Source: Planctomycetales bacterium (GTDB lineage: Bacteria; Planctomycetota; Planctomycetia; Planctomycetales; Planctomycetaceae). Taken from it: a DNA stretch of 64,000 bases. The stretch covers positions 112,821 to 176,820 of the forward strand of contig JAPLOA010000095.1 of the NCBI GenBank assembly GCA_026400835.1. Reading direction: 5' to 3'. Positions 55,541 to 63,859 of this stretch are shown in pieces (within the stretch, counting starts at the first letter, position 1; the number at the start of each line of letters is the position of its first letter). The position numbers and the translations under genes are program-made. The notes beneath the pieces are model-generated. The model searched no databases. It had not been told where the DNA came from and worked only from the letters and a program-made list of their open reading frames with translations.

Positions 55541-56545
55541 ATGGAAATTCTCAACGCATTTAATGAGTTTGAAACATCCGCCCTGAACGCGATTGCTGCG
55601 GCCACGGATTCTGAATCACTTGAAAAAGTCCGTATCGAATTCCTCGGCCAGAAAAATGGTCGAGTCAAAGATCTGCAGAAAGTGGTTGGCACTGCAACTA
55701 CAGCAGAGAAGCCTGCCGTTGGTAAGCGGTTCAATGAGGTCCGGACTAACGTCACGGCTCAACTGGATGCCAAGCTGGAGCAACTGAAATCACAAGCCCA
55801 GAAGGCCGCCTCTGATTTCGATGTGACACTGCCCGGTGAACGACCAAAGATCGGCCAACTCCATCCGATCACTCGCGTAATCACCGAGTTCAGAGAACTC
55901 ATGGGGCGCTTTGGCTTTACTGTCGTTGACGGACCGGAGATTGAAGACGAACGCCACAACTTCGAAGCTTTGAACATTCCGGAAGATCATCCGGCCCGTG
56001 ACCCGCTCGACAATTTCTATGTCGCCTGCGCATCAGCAGCTGCTGGTGGTCCTGTTCTGCTTCGAAGCCAGACGTCGACCGTACAGATCCGCACAATGGA
56101 GACCACAAAGCCTCCGATTCGAATTGTATCGCTGGGGCGGGTATACCGACCAGATACCATCGATGCGACTCACTCGTGCATGTTCCACCAGATGGAAGGC
56201 TTGATGGTTGACCGACATGTCACGATGGCACAGCTTAAGACAGTACTCAGCCTGTTTGCTCGCAGCTTTCTCGGCCCTGATGTCGAGATTCGTTTCAGGC
56301 CATCATTCTTCCCCTTCACAGAGCCGTCTGTGGAAGTGGATATGAAATGGGGCAACAGTTGGATGGAAATCGGGGGAGCCGGAATGGTCGACCCGAACGT
56401 CTTCGCCGCGGTTGGATATGATCCTGAAGAATACACCGGGTTTGCCTTCGGATTGGGGATCGAACGTTTCTGTATGAAACATTACGGTGTCGACGACATC
56501 CGACGCTTCTACGAAAACGACATGCGGTTTCTGTCGCAGTTCTAG
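55541..56545 (+). CDS. pheS: Phenylalanyl-tRNA synthetase alpha subunit
   Basis: Class II synthetase subunit of 334 residues. Visible: the N-terminal coiled coil, [20 protein letters not shown], motif 2 region ([34 protein letters not shown] then EG), and motif 3 ([17 protein letters not shown], then [20 protein letters not shown]). It needs the PheT beta subunit, but pheT does not follow: the next gene is on the opposite strand 4 bp away. ATG 55541 is preferred over GTG 55499. Confidence 0.96.
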   Translation: MEILNAFNEFETSALNAIAAATDSESLEKVRIEFLGQKNGRVKDLQKVVGTATTAEKPAVGKRFNEVRTNVTAQLDAKLEQLKSQAQKAASDFDVTLPGERPKIGQLHPITRVITEFRELMGRFGFTVVDGPEIEDERHNFEALNIPEDHPARDPLDNFYVACASAAAGGPVLLRSQTSTVQIRTMETTKPPIRIVSLGRVYRPDTIDATHSCMFHQMEGLMVDRHVTMAQLKTVLSLFARSFLGPDVEIRFRPSFFPFTEPSVEVDMKWGNSWMEIGGAGMVDPNVFAAVGYDPEEYTGFAFGLGIERFCMKHYGVDDIRRFYENDMRFLSQF

Positions 56546-56549
56546 GCCA

Positions 56550-57608
56550 TTATTCCCAACGGAAGATGCGAATCGCGACAGCAAATGTCAGAACGCCCCA
56601 CGCGGCGATCACAGCAATCTCTGGAAGAATCATCGCGATGCCAGATCCCTCCTGCATCACCTGACGCAGCGCGGAGATCACTGGTGTCAGAGGGAGCAGG
56701 CCTATCACGGGCTGCACAAATTCCGGAAACCGCTTTGCTGAAAAGAAGATCCCCGAGCCAATCCACATCGGCACCATCGCCAGATTCATCAATCCGGATA
56801 CGGCTTCCAGCGTCTTCGCGCGGCTGGCAATCAGCAGCCCGATCCCGGCAAACTCGAACGCTCCGAGTACGATCAGTAGCATGACGTTGAGATAACTGCC
56901 GTGATTGATTACTCCGAAAAGAAATCGTGAGACCAGCAGCACCACGATAATCTCCGGGATCATAAAGATCATTCGACTGAACATCATAGCGGCGACAAAG
57001 TGAGGTTTCTTCATCGGAGTCCCCATGAATCGCTTCAGCACCTGGCGAATTCGCATGTCGACGATGGCATAGCCAACGCCCCAGACGCCACCGCCCATCA
57101 GGCCCATACCGATCAGGCCCGGCACAAGGAAGTCGATGTAGCGACTTCCGGGTTCGGCGATCGCCACATCCGTCGTTTTCACAGGATCTTTTCGGCCCGC
57201 GGCACGCTGTAAGACATCATTAACAACGTCACGAGCATGAACGCTCCCGGGACGAGTGGGATCAAAAACAAAACGATAATCCGCTTCAGAGTTGTTCGTT
57301 TCCGCCACAACAATTAACTCGCTCTGCCCGGCGCGGAGTTGCTGTCGGCATTGTAACTCGGTCCCAATTGAGACAATCAGCGACTTGCTGCCGCGCAGTG
57401 ACTCTGCCAGTAACTCGGTTCCATCACCATCCTGCACTATTATCGAAATGGCTTCCATTGGCTCGCTTCGAAAAGCAAGTCCCAGCGCGATCATCATGAC
57501 CAATGGAAAAACATAGGACCAAAAGACGGCTTCCGGCTGTCGGATAAACTCCCGAAACCGAGCGAGAAATAACTGGGTGACAGGATGCATCTTCCACGAT
57601 GAACTCAT
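56550..57608 (-). CDS. ABC-2 type permease
   Basis: A 352-residue permease. One N-terminal membrane segment (FWSYVFPLVMMIALGLAF) is followed by a large soluble loop (about residues 50-150) and then five membrane helices (LVPGLIGMGLMGGGVWGVGY, EIIVVLLVSRFLFGVINHG, LIVLGAFEFAGIGLLIASR, LMNLAMVPMWIGSGIFFSA), as in ABC-2 exporters. It overlaps the upstream ATPase gene by 4 bases (ATGA), a sign of coupled translation; the two form one exporter. The cargo (drug, lipid, polymer or sodium) cannot be inferred. Confidence 0.92.
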   Translation of the reverse strand: MSSSWKMHPVTQLFLARFREFIRQPEAVFWSYVFPLVMMIALGLAFRSEPMEAISIIVQDGDGTELLAESLRGSKSLIVSIGTELQCRQQLRAGQSELIVVAETNNSEADYRFVFDPTRPGSVHARDVVNDVLQRAAGRKDPVKTTDVAIAEPGSRYIDFLVPGLIGMGLMGGGVWGVGYAIVDMRIRQVLKRFMGTPMKKPHFVAAMMFSRMIFMIPEIIVVLLVSRFLFGVINHGSYLNVMLLIVLGAFEFAGIGLLIASRAKTLEAVSGLMNLAMVPMWIGSGIFFSAKRFPEFVQPVIGLLPLTPVISALRQVMQEGSGIAMILPEIAVIAAWGVLTFAVAIRIFRWE

Positions 57609-58564
57609 CGAACTGCTCCCGAGTTTTCGTCCGTCAGACGATGACCAGCATGATGCACAAAAACGTCCTCCAGAGTTGCTTGTCTTGTCGTCAACGACGT
57701 CAGCCTCAGGGATCTCTCGTTGATCAACGTCAACAGTGCAGGAATCGCGATATGAGGCTCGCGAACCGAGAGACAGCGATGCTCACTTTCTATGCGAGCC
57801 GAAATGACACCCGGCAAACTGCTTCCAAAATCGTCCGGCAATACCACAGCGGATTCACCACTGACCGTAAACACAACAACGTGTTCGGCTCCCAGATCAG
57901 AGATGAGCTTTTGCGGCGTATCGATGGCCAGAATTCGCCCTCGATCAAAAATCGCCACTTTGTCGCAGAGTCTTTCTGCTTCATCCATGTAATGAGTTGT
58001 CAGCAATACGGTCCCGCCCGCCTCACGAAACTCCGTGATGATTCGCCACAGGTCGCGGCGTGACTGCGGATCCAGCCCAGTTGTCGGTTCGTCGAGGAAT
58101 AATAGCCGAGGATTCCCCACCAGAGCAGTCGCCACCGCAACTCGCTGCCTCTGACCTCCGGACAGTGCTTTGATGCGAGCGTTTGCTTTTTCCTGGAGGG
58201 AAACTTTGGCGATGGCCTCTTCAGGATTCATTCCGGAGCGATAAAAGCTGCGAAACAGGGTGAGTGTTTCAAGCACTGTCAGCTTCTCGGAGAGTCGTGT
58301 TTCCTGCAAAGAAATCCCGATTTCCTGACGAATTTCGTCGGCCTGTGTCGCCCAGTTCTTGCCAAGCACAAACGCATCACCACTCGTTGCCTTGACCAAC
58401 CCTTCACAAATCTCGATCGTGGTCGTCTTCCCGGCACCATTCGGTCCCAAAACTCCGAAACAAGTTCCCCGTTCGACCTGCAGATCCACACCTCGCACGG
58501 CTTCCACCGGTGGATTCCCGGGCCACGTCTTCGTAAGCTGCCGACATTCAATTGCTAAAGACAT
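57605..58564 (-). CDS. ABC exporter ATP-binding protein
   Basis: A 319-residue ATPase: Walker A GPNGAGKTTTIE, signature LSGGQRQRV, Walker B LLFLDEPTTGLD and switch LLTTHYMDEAERLCD. The C-terminal extension after the switch is typical of ABC-2 (DrrA/NatA-like) ATPases. The frame is open to 58645; ATG 58564 (MSLAIECRQLTKTW) starts the domain. It pairs with the permease encoded immediately downstream (4-base overlap). Confidence 0.95.
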   Translation of the reverse strand: MSLAIECRQLTKTWPGNPPVEAVRGVDLQVERGTCFGVLGPNGAGKTTTIEICEGLVKATSGDAFVLGKNWATQADEIRQEIGISLQETRLSEKLTVLETLTLFRSFYRSGMNPEEAIAKVSLQEKANARIKALSGGQRQRVAVATALVGNPRLLFLDEPTTGLDPQSRRDLWRIITEFREAGGTVLLTTHYMDEAERLCDKVAIFDRGRILAIDTPQKLISDLGAEHVVVFTVSGESAVVLPDDFGSSLPGVISARIESEHRCLSVREPHIAIPALLTLINERSLRLTSLTTRQATLEDVFVHHAGHRLTDENSGAVR

Positions 58565-58726
58565 ACACGGCCGTCCAACAGGTAACGATCTCACCAACCC
58601 CATTACAGCATTTGATGCGGATCGAACATGTGAGTCAATCAACACGATTGACGACTTCGGGTTTGACTCGGAGGTGTCACATCAAACACGTCACCGAACT
58701 CAGTCCATTTCCCTGAAGTTTATCAC

Positions 58727-60025
58727 ATGCACATTTCGGATCGCATTCAATTAATCATTCTCAGCGTGTTGATGCTTCTAAGCCTTCAACCGGCGACGGC
58801 CATAGCTGACGAATTGAAATCTCAGCCCTTTCCGCAGGCCCCCGGAAAAAAGGGACTGCAGGTGCAGATGGTGGACGACGCCATTGCTCTGGGAATCCAT
58901 CATGCTGGCATCAACATCAATCTGACCGCGTTACTCCAGTTCGAGCCCAGCAACAACACGATCCGATTTCAACATGGAGAGAAAGAGTGGCTGTTTAACA
59001 GCGACTATGCCAAAAGTCTGGACAGGCAGATTCAGCTTCTGAGTAAAGCAAACATCGTTGTCTACGCCATCCTGCTGGCCTACCCCTCTCGCGATACAGC
59101 CCGCGATTCCATCATGCTGCATCCGAAGGCGAGCGGCGAGTTCACAATTGCAGGCTTCAACACGGCCAACGAAGAAGGTCTTCGGGCGTATCGAGCGATC
59201 ATCGCATTTCTTGCAGAACGTTACAGCGGACATCATCCGGAAGCAGGACGCGTCTGGGGCTGGATCGTTGGAAACGAAGTGAACTCACAAAAAATCTGGT
59301 ACAACCTTGGCCAGATGCCAATGGTTGAAGCTGCGTCGGAGTATGAAAAAGCGGTGCGAGCCACTCATGATTCGGTCCGCGAGTATTCCGACCATGGTCG
59401 CTGCTATTTGTCGTTCGATCATTTCTGGACGGCGCGAATGCCAGGCGTTTCTGAACAGGAGTCGTATCCTGCGCGAGACTTCCTGAATGAGTTCGCTCGT
59501 GTGGCTCGGCAACGAGGTGACTTCGAATGGCACGTCGCTCATCATCCCTATCCGGATGATCTGGGCAATCCACGCACATGGCTCGACAAGCAGGCAAAGC
59601 GTACTCCTGACTCGCCGCACATCACGTTTAAAAATCTTGAAGTGCTTTGCAAATCATTGCAAAGCCCGGAATTACTTTGGCAGGAGAAGCCTCGCCGCAT
59701 CATTCTCAGCGAACAGGGATTGCACTGCCTTCAAACCGAGGACGGGGAAACTCTGCAGGCGGCGGGTTTCGCATATGTCTGGGAAAAAGTCGCTCGCCAG
59801 CCCGGCATTGACGCTCTGATCTGGCATCGGCATGTTGACCACGCTCACGAAGGCGGCTTGCGACTTGGACTGTGGACGAATAAACCGGGAACAATTTCTG
59901 AACCCGATCGCCCACGACATCTTTACGAACTATTCCGCAAAGCCGATACAGCAGAATGGCCTGAAGCCGCATCATTCGCACTGCCTGTCGTTGGCCTGAA
60001 GCAGTGGAGTGACATTGACGAATAG
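58727..60025 (+). CDS. Exported DUF5722 protein (glycoside-hydrolase-like)
   Basis: A 432-residue exported protein with signal peptide (LIILSVLMLLSLQPATAIAD). It resembles DUF5722: LQVQMVDDAIALGIHHAGIN, WGWIVGNEVNSQKIWYNLGQ with a candidate acid/base Glu, HVAHHPYPDDLGNPRTW, and RRIILSEQGLHCLQTEDGE with a candidate nucleophile Glu, then DALIWHRHVDHAHEGGLRLG. The pattern suggests a TIM-barrel glycosidase on an external polysaccharide; activity is inferred. Divergent from the ABC exporter genes. Confidence 0.85.
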   Translation: MHISDRIQLIILSVLMLLSLQPATAIADELKSQPFPQAPGKKGLQVQMVDDAIALGIHHAGININLTALLQFEPSNNTIRFQHGEKEWLFNSDYAKSLDRQIQLLSKANIVVYAILLAYPSRDTARDSIMLHPKASGEFTIAGFNTANEEGLRAYRAIIAFLAERYSGHHPEAGRVWGWIVGNEVNSQKIWYNLGQMPMVEAASEYEKAVRATHDSVREYSDHGRCYLSFDHFWTARMPGVSEQESYPARDFLNEFARVARQRGDFEWHVAHHPYPDDLGNPRTWLDKQAKRTPDSPHITFKNLEVLCKSLQSPELLWQEKPRRIILSEQGLHCLQTEDGETLQAAGFAYVWEKVARQPGIDALIWHRHVDHAHEGGLRLGLWTNKPGTISEPDRPRHLYELFRKADTAEWPEAASFALPVVGLKQWSDIDE

Positions 60026-60297
60026 TCAATGCGTCGGCGGGATGATTGCGTGGAAGCAAAATTGCCGAGGCAAGTAAGTTTGACTCAGCAAAGGCTCGAA
60101 CGACGTCTTCAGCCCTGTATCTGCCAGAGTAAACAGTCCCCGCTCTAAAAGCTGTTCCACATTTTCTGATGTGTGGGCCTTTCGCATACGAGGTTGGCCG
60201 ACGATACATGCACTCACTGTCCGAATCGTTGCCTATCGGCAAACATCAGATCGTGCACCATTAAAGCGATACACGATTCTGATGCCTTAGGAATCGT

Positions 60298-60378
60298 GCA
60301 GAAATAAGTGTCAGGTCTCTTTTGTGCAAAGCACCCGAAGGGCCGTTCCGGCAAGAGAGACCTGACACTTATTTCTGC
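60298..60378. repeat. Perfect 23-bp inverted repeat element
   Basis: An 81-bp element with perfectly complementary 23-bp arms (60298-60320, starting GCAGAAATAAGTGTCAGG, and 60356-60378), separated by a 35-bp GC-rich loop. It lies alone between the DUF5722 and DUF1559 genes, in a 430-bp gap with no gene. The arms resemble REP elements associated with IS200-like (RAYT) transposases, but no transposase is adjacent. It could also serve as a bidirectional transcript hairpin. Confidence 0.88.
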
Positions 60379-60455
60379 GTCAATCCTTAGGTTTTCGCCT
60401 AAAACGCAGATTGATAGCCAAAGCGGGAAATTCAACCACTCAGGCCGGTTGTGAT

Positions 60456-61463
60456 TCAATCTGGTGAGCCCGTTCGCGTCCCCAGCGCTCGCCATACACT
60501 TTGATCGATGTCGAAAGAGATGAATCTCAAACTGGCGTCTCCAAAGAGTGAGTTGACGCCGCCTGAATGAAAACTCCTGGCTGCGATGATTGACGGGCCA
60601 CCGTCTGTCCAGCTTCTGCCTGCAGCGCAGTCAGGATCGCGGGAATTTGGAACTCGGACATGATTGAACCAGGTGTTGGAGTAACCTCCGAGCAGCCACG
60701 ATCCACCTTGCCAGGAAAAATGTGATGCGGGATTAATTGTTGCCGATAAGCGACATCGACTCTCCATATCTGCCGTCGTTCGATAACCATTCAGATTTGT
60801 ACCAGCGAAAACATCGCGGAAAGGTTCGTACGATGCCGGTTCGAAATCTCCTGTCACACGCTCAGAGAACATGACCGTGTTTGAAAGTCCATGAGTAAAC
60901 TCCGCTGGAGCAACGGCGCGGCCATTGACGAAAGCTCCTCGCTGTGAATCGGGTTCAATGTTACCACGAGAAGGCAAGAGTTCCACGCTGATTCCCATAC
61001 TTACGCGATAACTATTCGAACCTGGATATGTTTGATCGGACGGACAATTGAGCACCGCCAATGATTGAGCGCTGAGTTTCTGATTATTCGCTGCGGCGAA
61101 AACTGGAATGTTCATCCAGCTTGCCGATGTCGGGTCGTCGAAATCGATTTGCGAAAACACCTGAGGATCAAGGGCCGCCATCAGATAGCGATGTGGCGAA
61201 ATGGCTTTATGCTGTTTTACACCGTCGTACCATTGGGTTGATGTGTAGGGAAACCTGCGATGTATGGCCACGTGCTGCTCAGCACTTAATCCGAGCTGCC
61301 TGAGATTGTTGGCACACTGCAGAATGCGTGCACGCTCACGCGCCTGCTGAATCGATGGCAGAAGCAGCCCAAAAAGCAAACCAATGATTGTTAGCGAGAT
61401 CAGCACATCCAGCATCGTAAAAGCCCGGCGGCAGTTTCTGTTGGTATGTTCAGTGAATCGCAT
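60456..61463 (-). CDS. DUF1559 protein with degenerate prepilin leader
   Basis: A 335-residue DUF1559 protein. The leader is pilin-like (RRAFTMLDVLISLTIIGLLF, then GLLLPSIQQARERARILQC) and is followed by the family block NNLRQLGLSAEQHVAIHRRF. At the cleavage point Ala replaces the usual Gly and Asp replaces Glu at +5, so prepilin peptidase processing is doubtful. The end carries the family motif FHSGGVNSLFGDASLRFIS. The frame begins at TTG 61490, overlapping the upstream stop, but ATG 61463 is preceded by GGAAAG about 11 bases away. Last gene of the run beginning at 63859. Confidence 0.88.
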   Translation of the reverse strand: MRFTEHTNRNCRRAFTMLDVLISLTIIGLLFGLLLPSIQQARERARILQCANNLRQLGLSAEQHVAIHRRFPYTSTQWYDGVKQHKAISPHRYLMAALDPQVFSQIDFDDPTSASWMNIPVFAAANNQKLSAQSLAVLNCPSDQTYPGSNSYRVSMGISVELLPSRGNIEPDSQRGAFVNGRAVAPAEFTHGLSNTVMFSERVTGDFEPASYEPFRDVFAGTNLNGYRTTADMESRCRLSATINPASHFSWQGGSWLLGGYSNTWFNHVRVPNSRDPDCAAGRSWTDGGPSIIAARSFHSGGVNSLFGDASLRFISFDIDQSVWRALGTRTGSPD

Positions 61464-61486
61464 AACCAGATTCTTTCCGGAAACAA

Positions 61487-62536
61487 TCAATTTTCTTTTT
61501 TGCAGAGTAAGGGCACGAGCACTTCTGTGCCTGCCGAGACAAACTGAATTGCAGGACTGACAGCGTTATTAAACACCGATCTGTCTTGGCTCAGCCTGAC
61601 CTCGAATTGCACTGCAGACTGCTGCGTTGCCTCAGTGGACGGATTCACCCGTCGAATTGTCACGCCTGTTGGTGCGAAGAACTCAATGGGGCCACGCTTG
61701 CGCAGGCGGTTGACCACAGTGACCGTATGCTGCAACGTTTCTAATTCGCAAAACGTCAGTTGCGGAGGAAAGGCAGACAATGCTGGTTGAATCTGCGTCT
61801 GAATGGTAATTGGCCTGGGAGCTTCTGGATTTTGCGAGTCGAACAGAAGTGTGAAACTGGAGGTATCAGCAGCCACCGGTTCAAGTTGGATGTGAACTGC
61901 GTACTTGCGTTTCACAAGAGTGCCATCATCGGTCCATGGCTGGTCGATTGATTGCAGGTCCATTGAGATACTCTGGGCGTTGCCTTCACACCGAATATCT
62001 TCAATGAGCTTCTGTGCTATCGGCGATTCAATGCTTTCCCAGACAATCTCGTGCTCAGACGTCTGCCCTGTGACTCCTTGCAATCGCACCATTTTGGGAG
62101 GTTGAAGCCAGAACGGTGCTTTGACATCGACTCGAAATGTCACTTGCAGCGTTCCAACGGATACTGGCATATTGTCGCAGAAGACCGGCAGGCTCCTTTG
62201 GGCGACACCTGCATTTGGTGCCGTGAGTCGTATCGAAACTCGTGCTGTTTCGCCTGGATGCAGTACCGCAGGGAATGCCTCACGAATTCGACATTGGCAG
62301 TCTGTCTGAGCCTTCAGTCCTCGCATCGGCTCCATGGTTTGATTGCGAACCTCCCACGTCACATCGACGGATTCCATTGATGTTGCCGGAATCATCTCTG
62401 TAACAGGAGCCACTCGTCGGCTCGCCAGCGGTGTGTCGGGAACGGTGCCAGGTTTCAGTCCATTCCAGATAAACACCGCTGCAGCACTGACTGCCGCCAG
62501 AAACATTCCCAGCAAGAACTTACGAACCAGTTTCAT
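61487..62536 (-). CDS. DUF1573-family membrane-anchored protein
   Basis: A 349-residue protein with an N-terminal membrane helix (KFLLGMFLAAVSAAAVFIWN). The DUF1573 pattern follows: VDVTWEVRNQTMEPMRGLKA, the Cys pair TDCQCRIREAFPAVLHPG and TARVSIRLTAPNAG, then further Ig-like stretches. It ends 24 bp before the DUF1559 start at 61463 and overlaps its TTG alternative by 3 bases, so the two are translationally close. Upstream is the cysteine-rich secreted protein. Function unknown. Confidence 0.85.
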   Translation of the reverse strand: MKLVRKFLLGMFLAAVSAAAVFIWNGLKPGTVPDTPLASRRVAPVTEMIPATSMESVDVTWEVRNQTMEPMRGLKAQTDCQCRIREAFPAVLHPGETARVSIRLTAPNAGVAQRSLPVFCDNMPVSVGTLQVTFRVDVKAPFWLQPPKMVRLQGVTGQTSEHEIVWESIESPIAQKLIEDIRCEGNAQSISMDLQSIDQPWTDDGTLVKRKYAVHIQLEPVAADTSSFTLLFDSQNPEAPRPITIQTQIQPALSAFPPQLTFCELETLQHTVTVVNRLRKRGPIEFFAPTGVTIRRVNPSTEATQQSAVQFEVRLSQDRSVFNNAVSPAIQFVSAGTEVLVPLLCKKEN

Positions 62537-62611
62537 GGTGATGTCCTCAAGTTTCTGAATGGCCGAAAGTCGGTCTGGAATAATGGCAATCCGTTGTCAA
62601 TGGACACAATC

Positions 62612-63037
62612 TCAAGGAGTGTAGGTACATTCGCCCCAGGAATTACTACAGGGTGGTTTGTTCGGGAATACTTCGCACGGGTCACTGCAACCCATAACGA
62701 GGGGCGTCCCGCACGTCAGACAAGGACACATCACGACCCTTCCACACGCGTTCTTGTTTTGTGAACCGTTACCGTAGTCACATGTACTGTTGTATTCGCC
62801 CTGACACGTGACCCCGCCGTACATGTTGGCGATTTTGGGAAGCGTGCCTTCGCATCGGTCATTGTGATTTGGTCCAAGCGGGCAATCGCACGTCGTGACA
62901 GGCGTTGTTGCAGGCTTGCATTTGCTGTTCTGCCAGACATCGCCGGACAGATGATTTCCGACAAAACCACCCAGAAAGATGACCATGGCAAATACCACGG
63001 TCTTTAAGCTACGTGGCTTACAATTGATATGTTTCAT
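62612..63037 (-). CDS. Small secreted cysteine-rich protein
   Basis: A 141-residue protein with an uncleaved or signal-peptide-like hydrophobic segment (SLKTVVFAMVIFLGGFVGNH). The mature part of about 106 residues has 14 Cys (for example TTCDCP, CPCLTCG, CSDPCE), many Asn, Gly and Pro, and few hydrophobics, which predicts a disulfide-rich or metal-binding extracellular protein. I do not recognise the family. It is encoded 25 bp downstream of the truncated membrane-anchored gene and 75 bp upstream of the DUF1573 gene, all on one strand. Confidence 0.85.
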   Translation of the reverse strand: MKHINCKPRSLKTVVFAMVIFLGGFVGNHLSGDVWQNSKCKPATTPVTTCDCPLGPNHNDRCEGTLPKIANMYGGVTCQGEYNSTCDYGNGSQNKNACGRVVMCPCLTCGTPLVMGCSDPCEVFPNKPPCSNSWGECTYTP

Positions 63038-63062
63038 TTTTATTTACTCCTTCTATCCAACA

Positions 63063-63821
63063 TCAGGCAGAACGGGGGCTTCGACCAATTCGGAGCCACT
63101 TAAAAGTGAGCAGACATCCTAAAATCAGAAGGCAGACGATGGTCAGCCATCGCCAGTCGTTCGACTGCGGAATCGCGACAGCAGCCGGACCAGTGTTCAC
63201 GATCGGCGGTGACGAAACTGGATCGGGTTCCGTCTTCAATCCCTTTGCACCTGCCAGATAAGCACGGCCACCGGGATAATCCGTGACCTTTGATCCCGCA
63301 CTCACTCGCGGATCGAATTGATTGACGGGAAAATCAGGGTTGAATTCCACGCTTTCAATTTGCCATTCAAAGCCGGGCAACGGAATCTTGTCCAGATGAT
63401 AGAAACCGTGGTCCTGAAAATGAAAGCCGGGAGACACTTCTCGAAATCGATCAGCGGTCCAGACTTTATCCCATTTCATTTCGCCAATCGACCCGATAAT
63501 TCTGCGTCTGCGTGGCAAATAATTCACAGAGGCATCAAACCAGAACATTTCAGTTGATTGGGTTCCCTGCTCAGCCCAGGACATTTCGACGAGAACACAA
63601 GGATGCCCATCAACGTCTTCCATTCCTTTGACTGCAGCACCTGGTGTCGTCCGAAGTCGTTGCACCCACCAGACTCCGGATTTACAGTTCCACAGCGACA
63701 TTAGGGCATTCATTGACAGATTCGTACTCAGCGGTCTTGATGAGTCCGGTTGCAGAATCTTGACATGAACCCATTCGTCGATTTTTCCTCCCGCTTCCGA
63801 ATCGCTGTCCCAGCCGGTCAT
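63063..63821 (-). CDS. C-terminal part of a membrane-anchored envelope protein, 5' end cut by an IS
   Basis: A 252-residue reading frame from ATG 63821. In-frame coding-like sequence continues upstream to 63859, then meets the IS end and a TGA at 63878, so the natural N-terminus is missing and the gene is probably inactive. The remaining part has LolA-like beta strands (HPCVLVEMSWAEQGTQSTEM, FWFDASVNYLPRRRRIIG) and a C-terminal membrane helix (WLTIVCLLILGCLLTFKWLR) with a basic cytoplasmic tail. The visible features are consistent with a periplasmic domain anchored at its C-terminus; the family is not recognised. Confidence 0.65.
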   Translation of the reverse strand: MTGWDSDSEAGGKIDEWVHVKILQPDSSRPLSTNLSMNALMSLWNCKSGVWWVQRLRTTPGAAVKGMEDVDGHPCVLVEMSWAEQGTQSTEMFWFDASVNYLPRRRRIIGSIGEMKWDKVWTADRFREVSPGFHFQDHGFYHLDKIPLPGFEWQIESVEFNPDFPVNQFDPRVSAGSKVTDYPGGRAYLAGAKGLKTEPDPVSSPPIVNTGPAAVAIPQSNDWRWLTIVCLLILGCLLTFKWLRIGRSPRSA

Positions 63822-63859
63822 GCCTTTGATCCCGTAAACATTGCGGGAATCTGGTTTAC

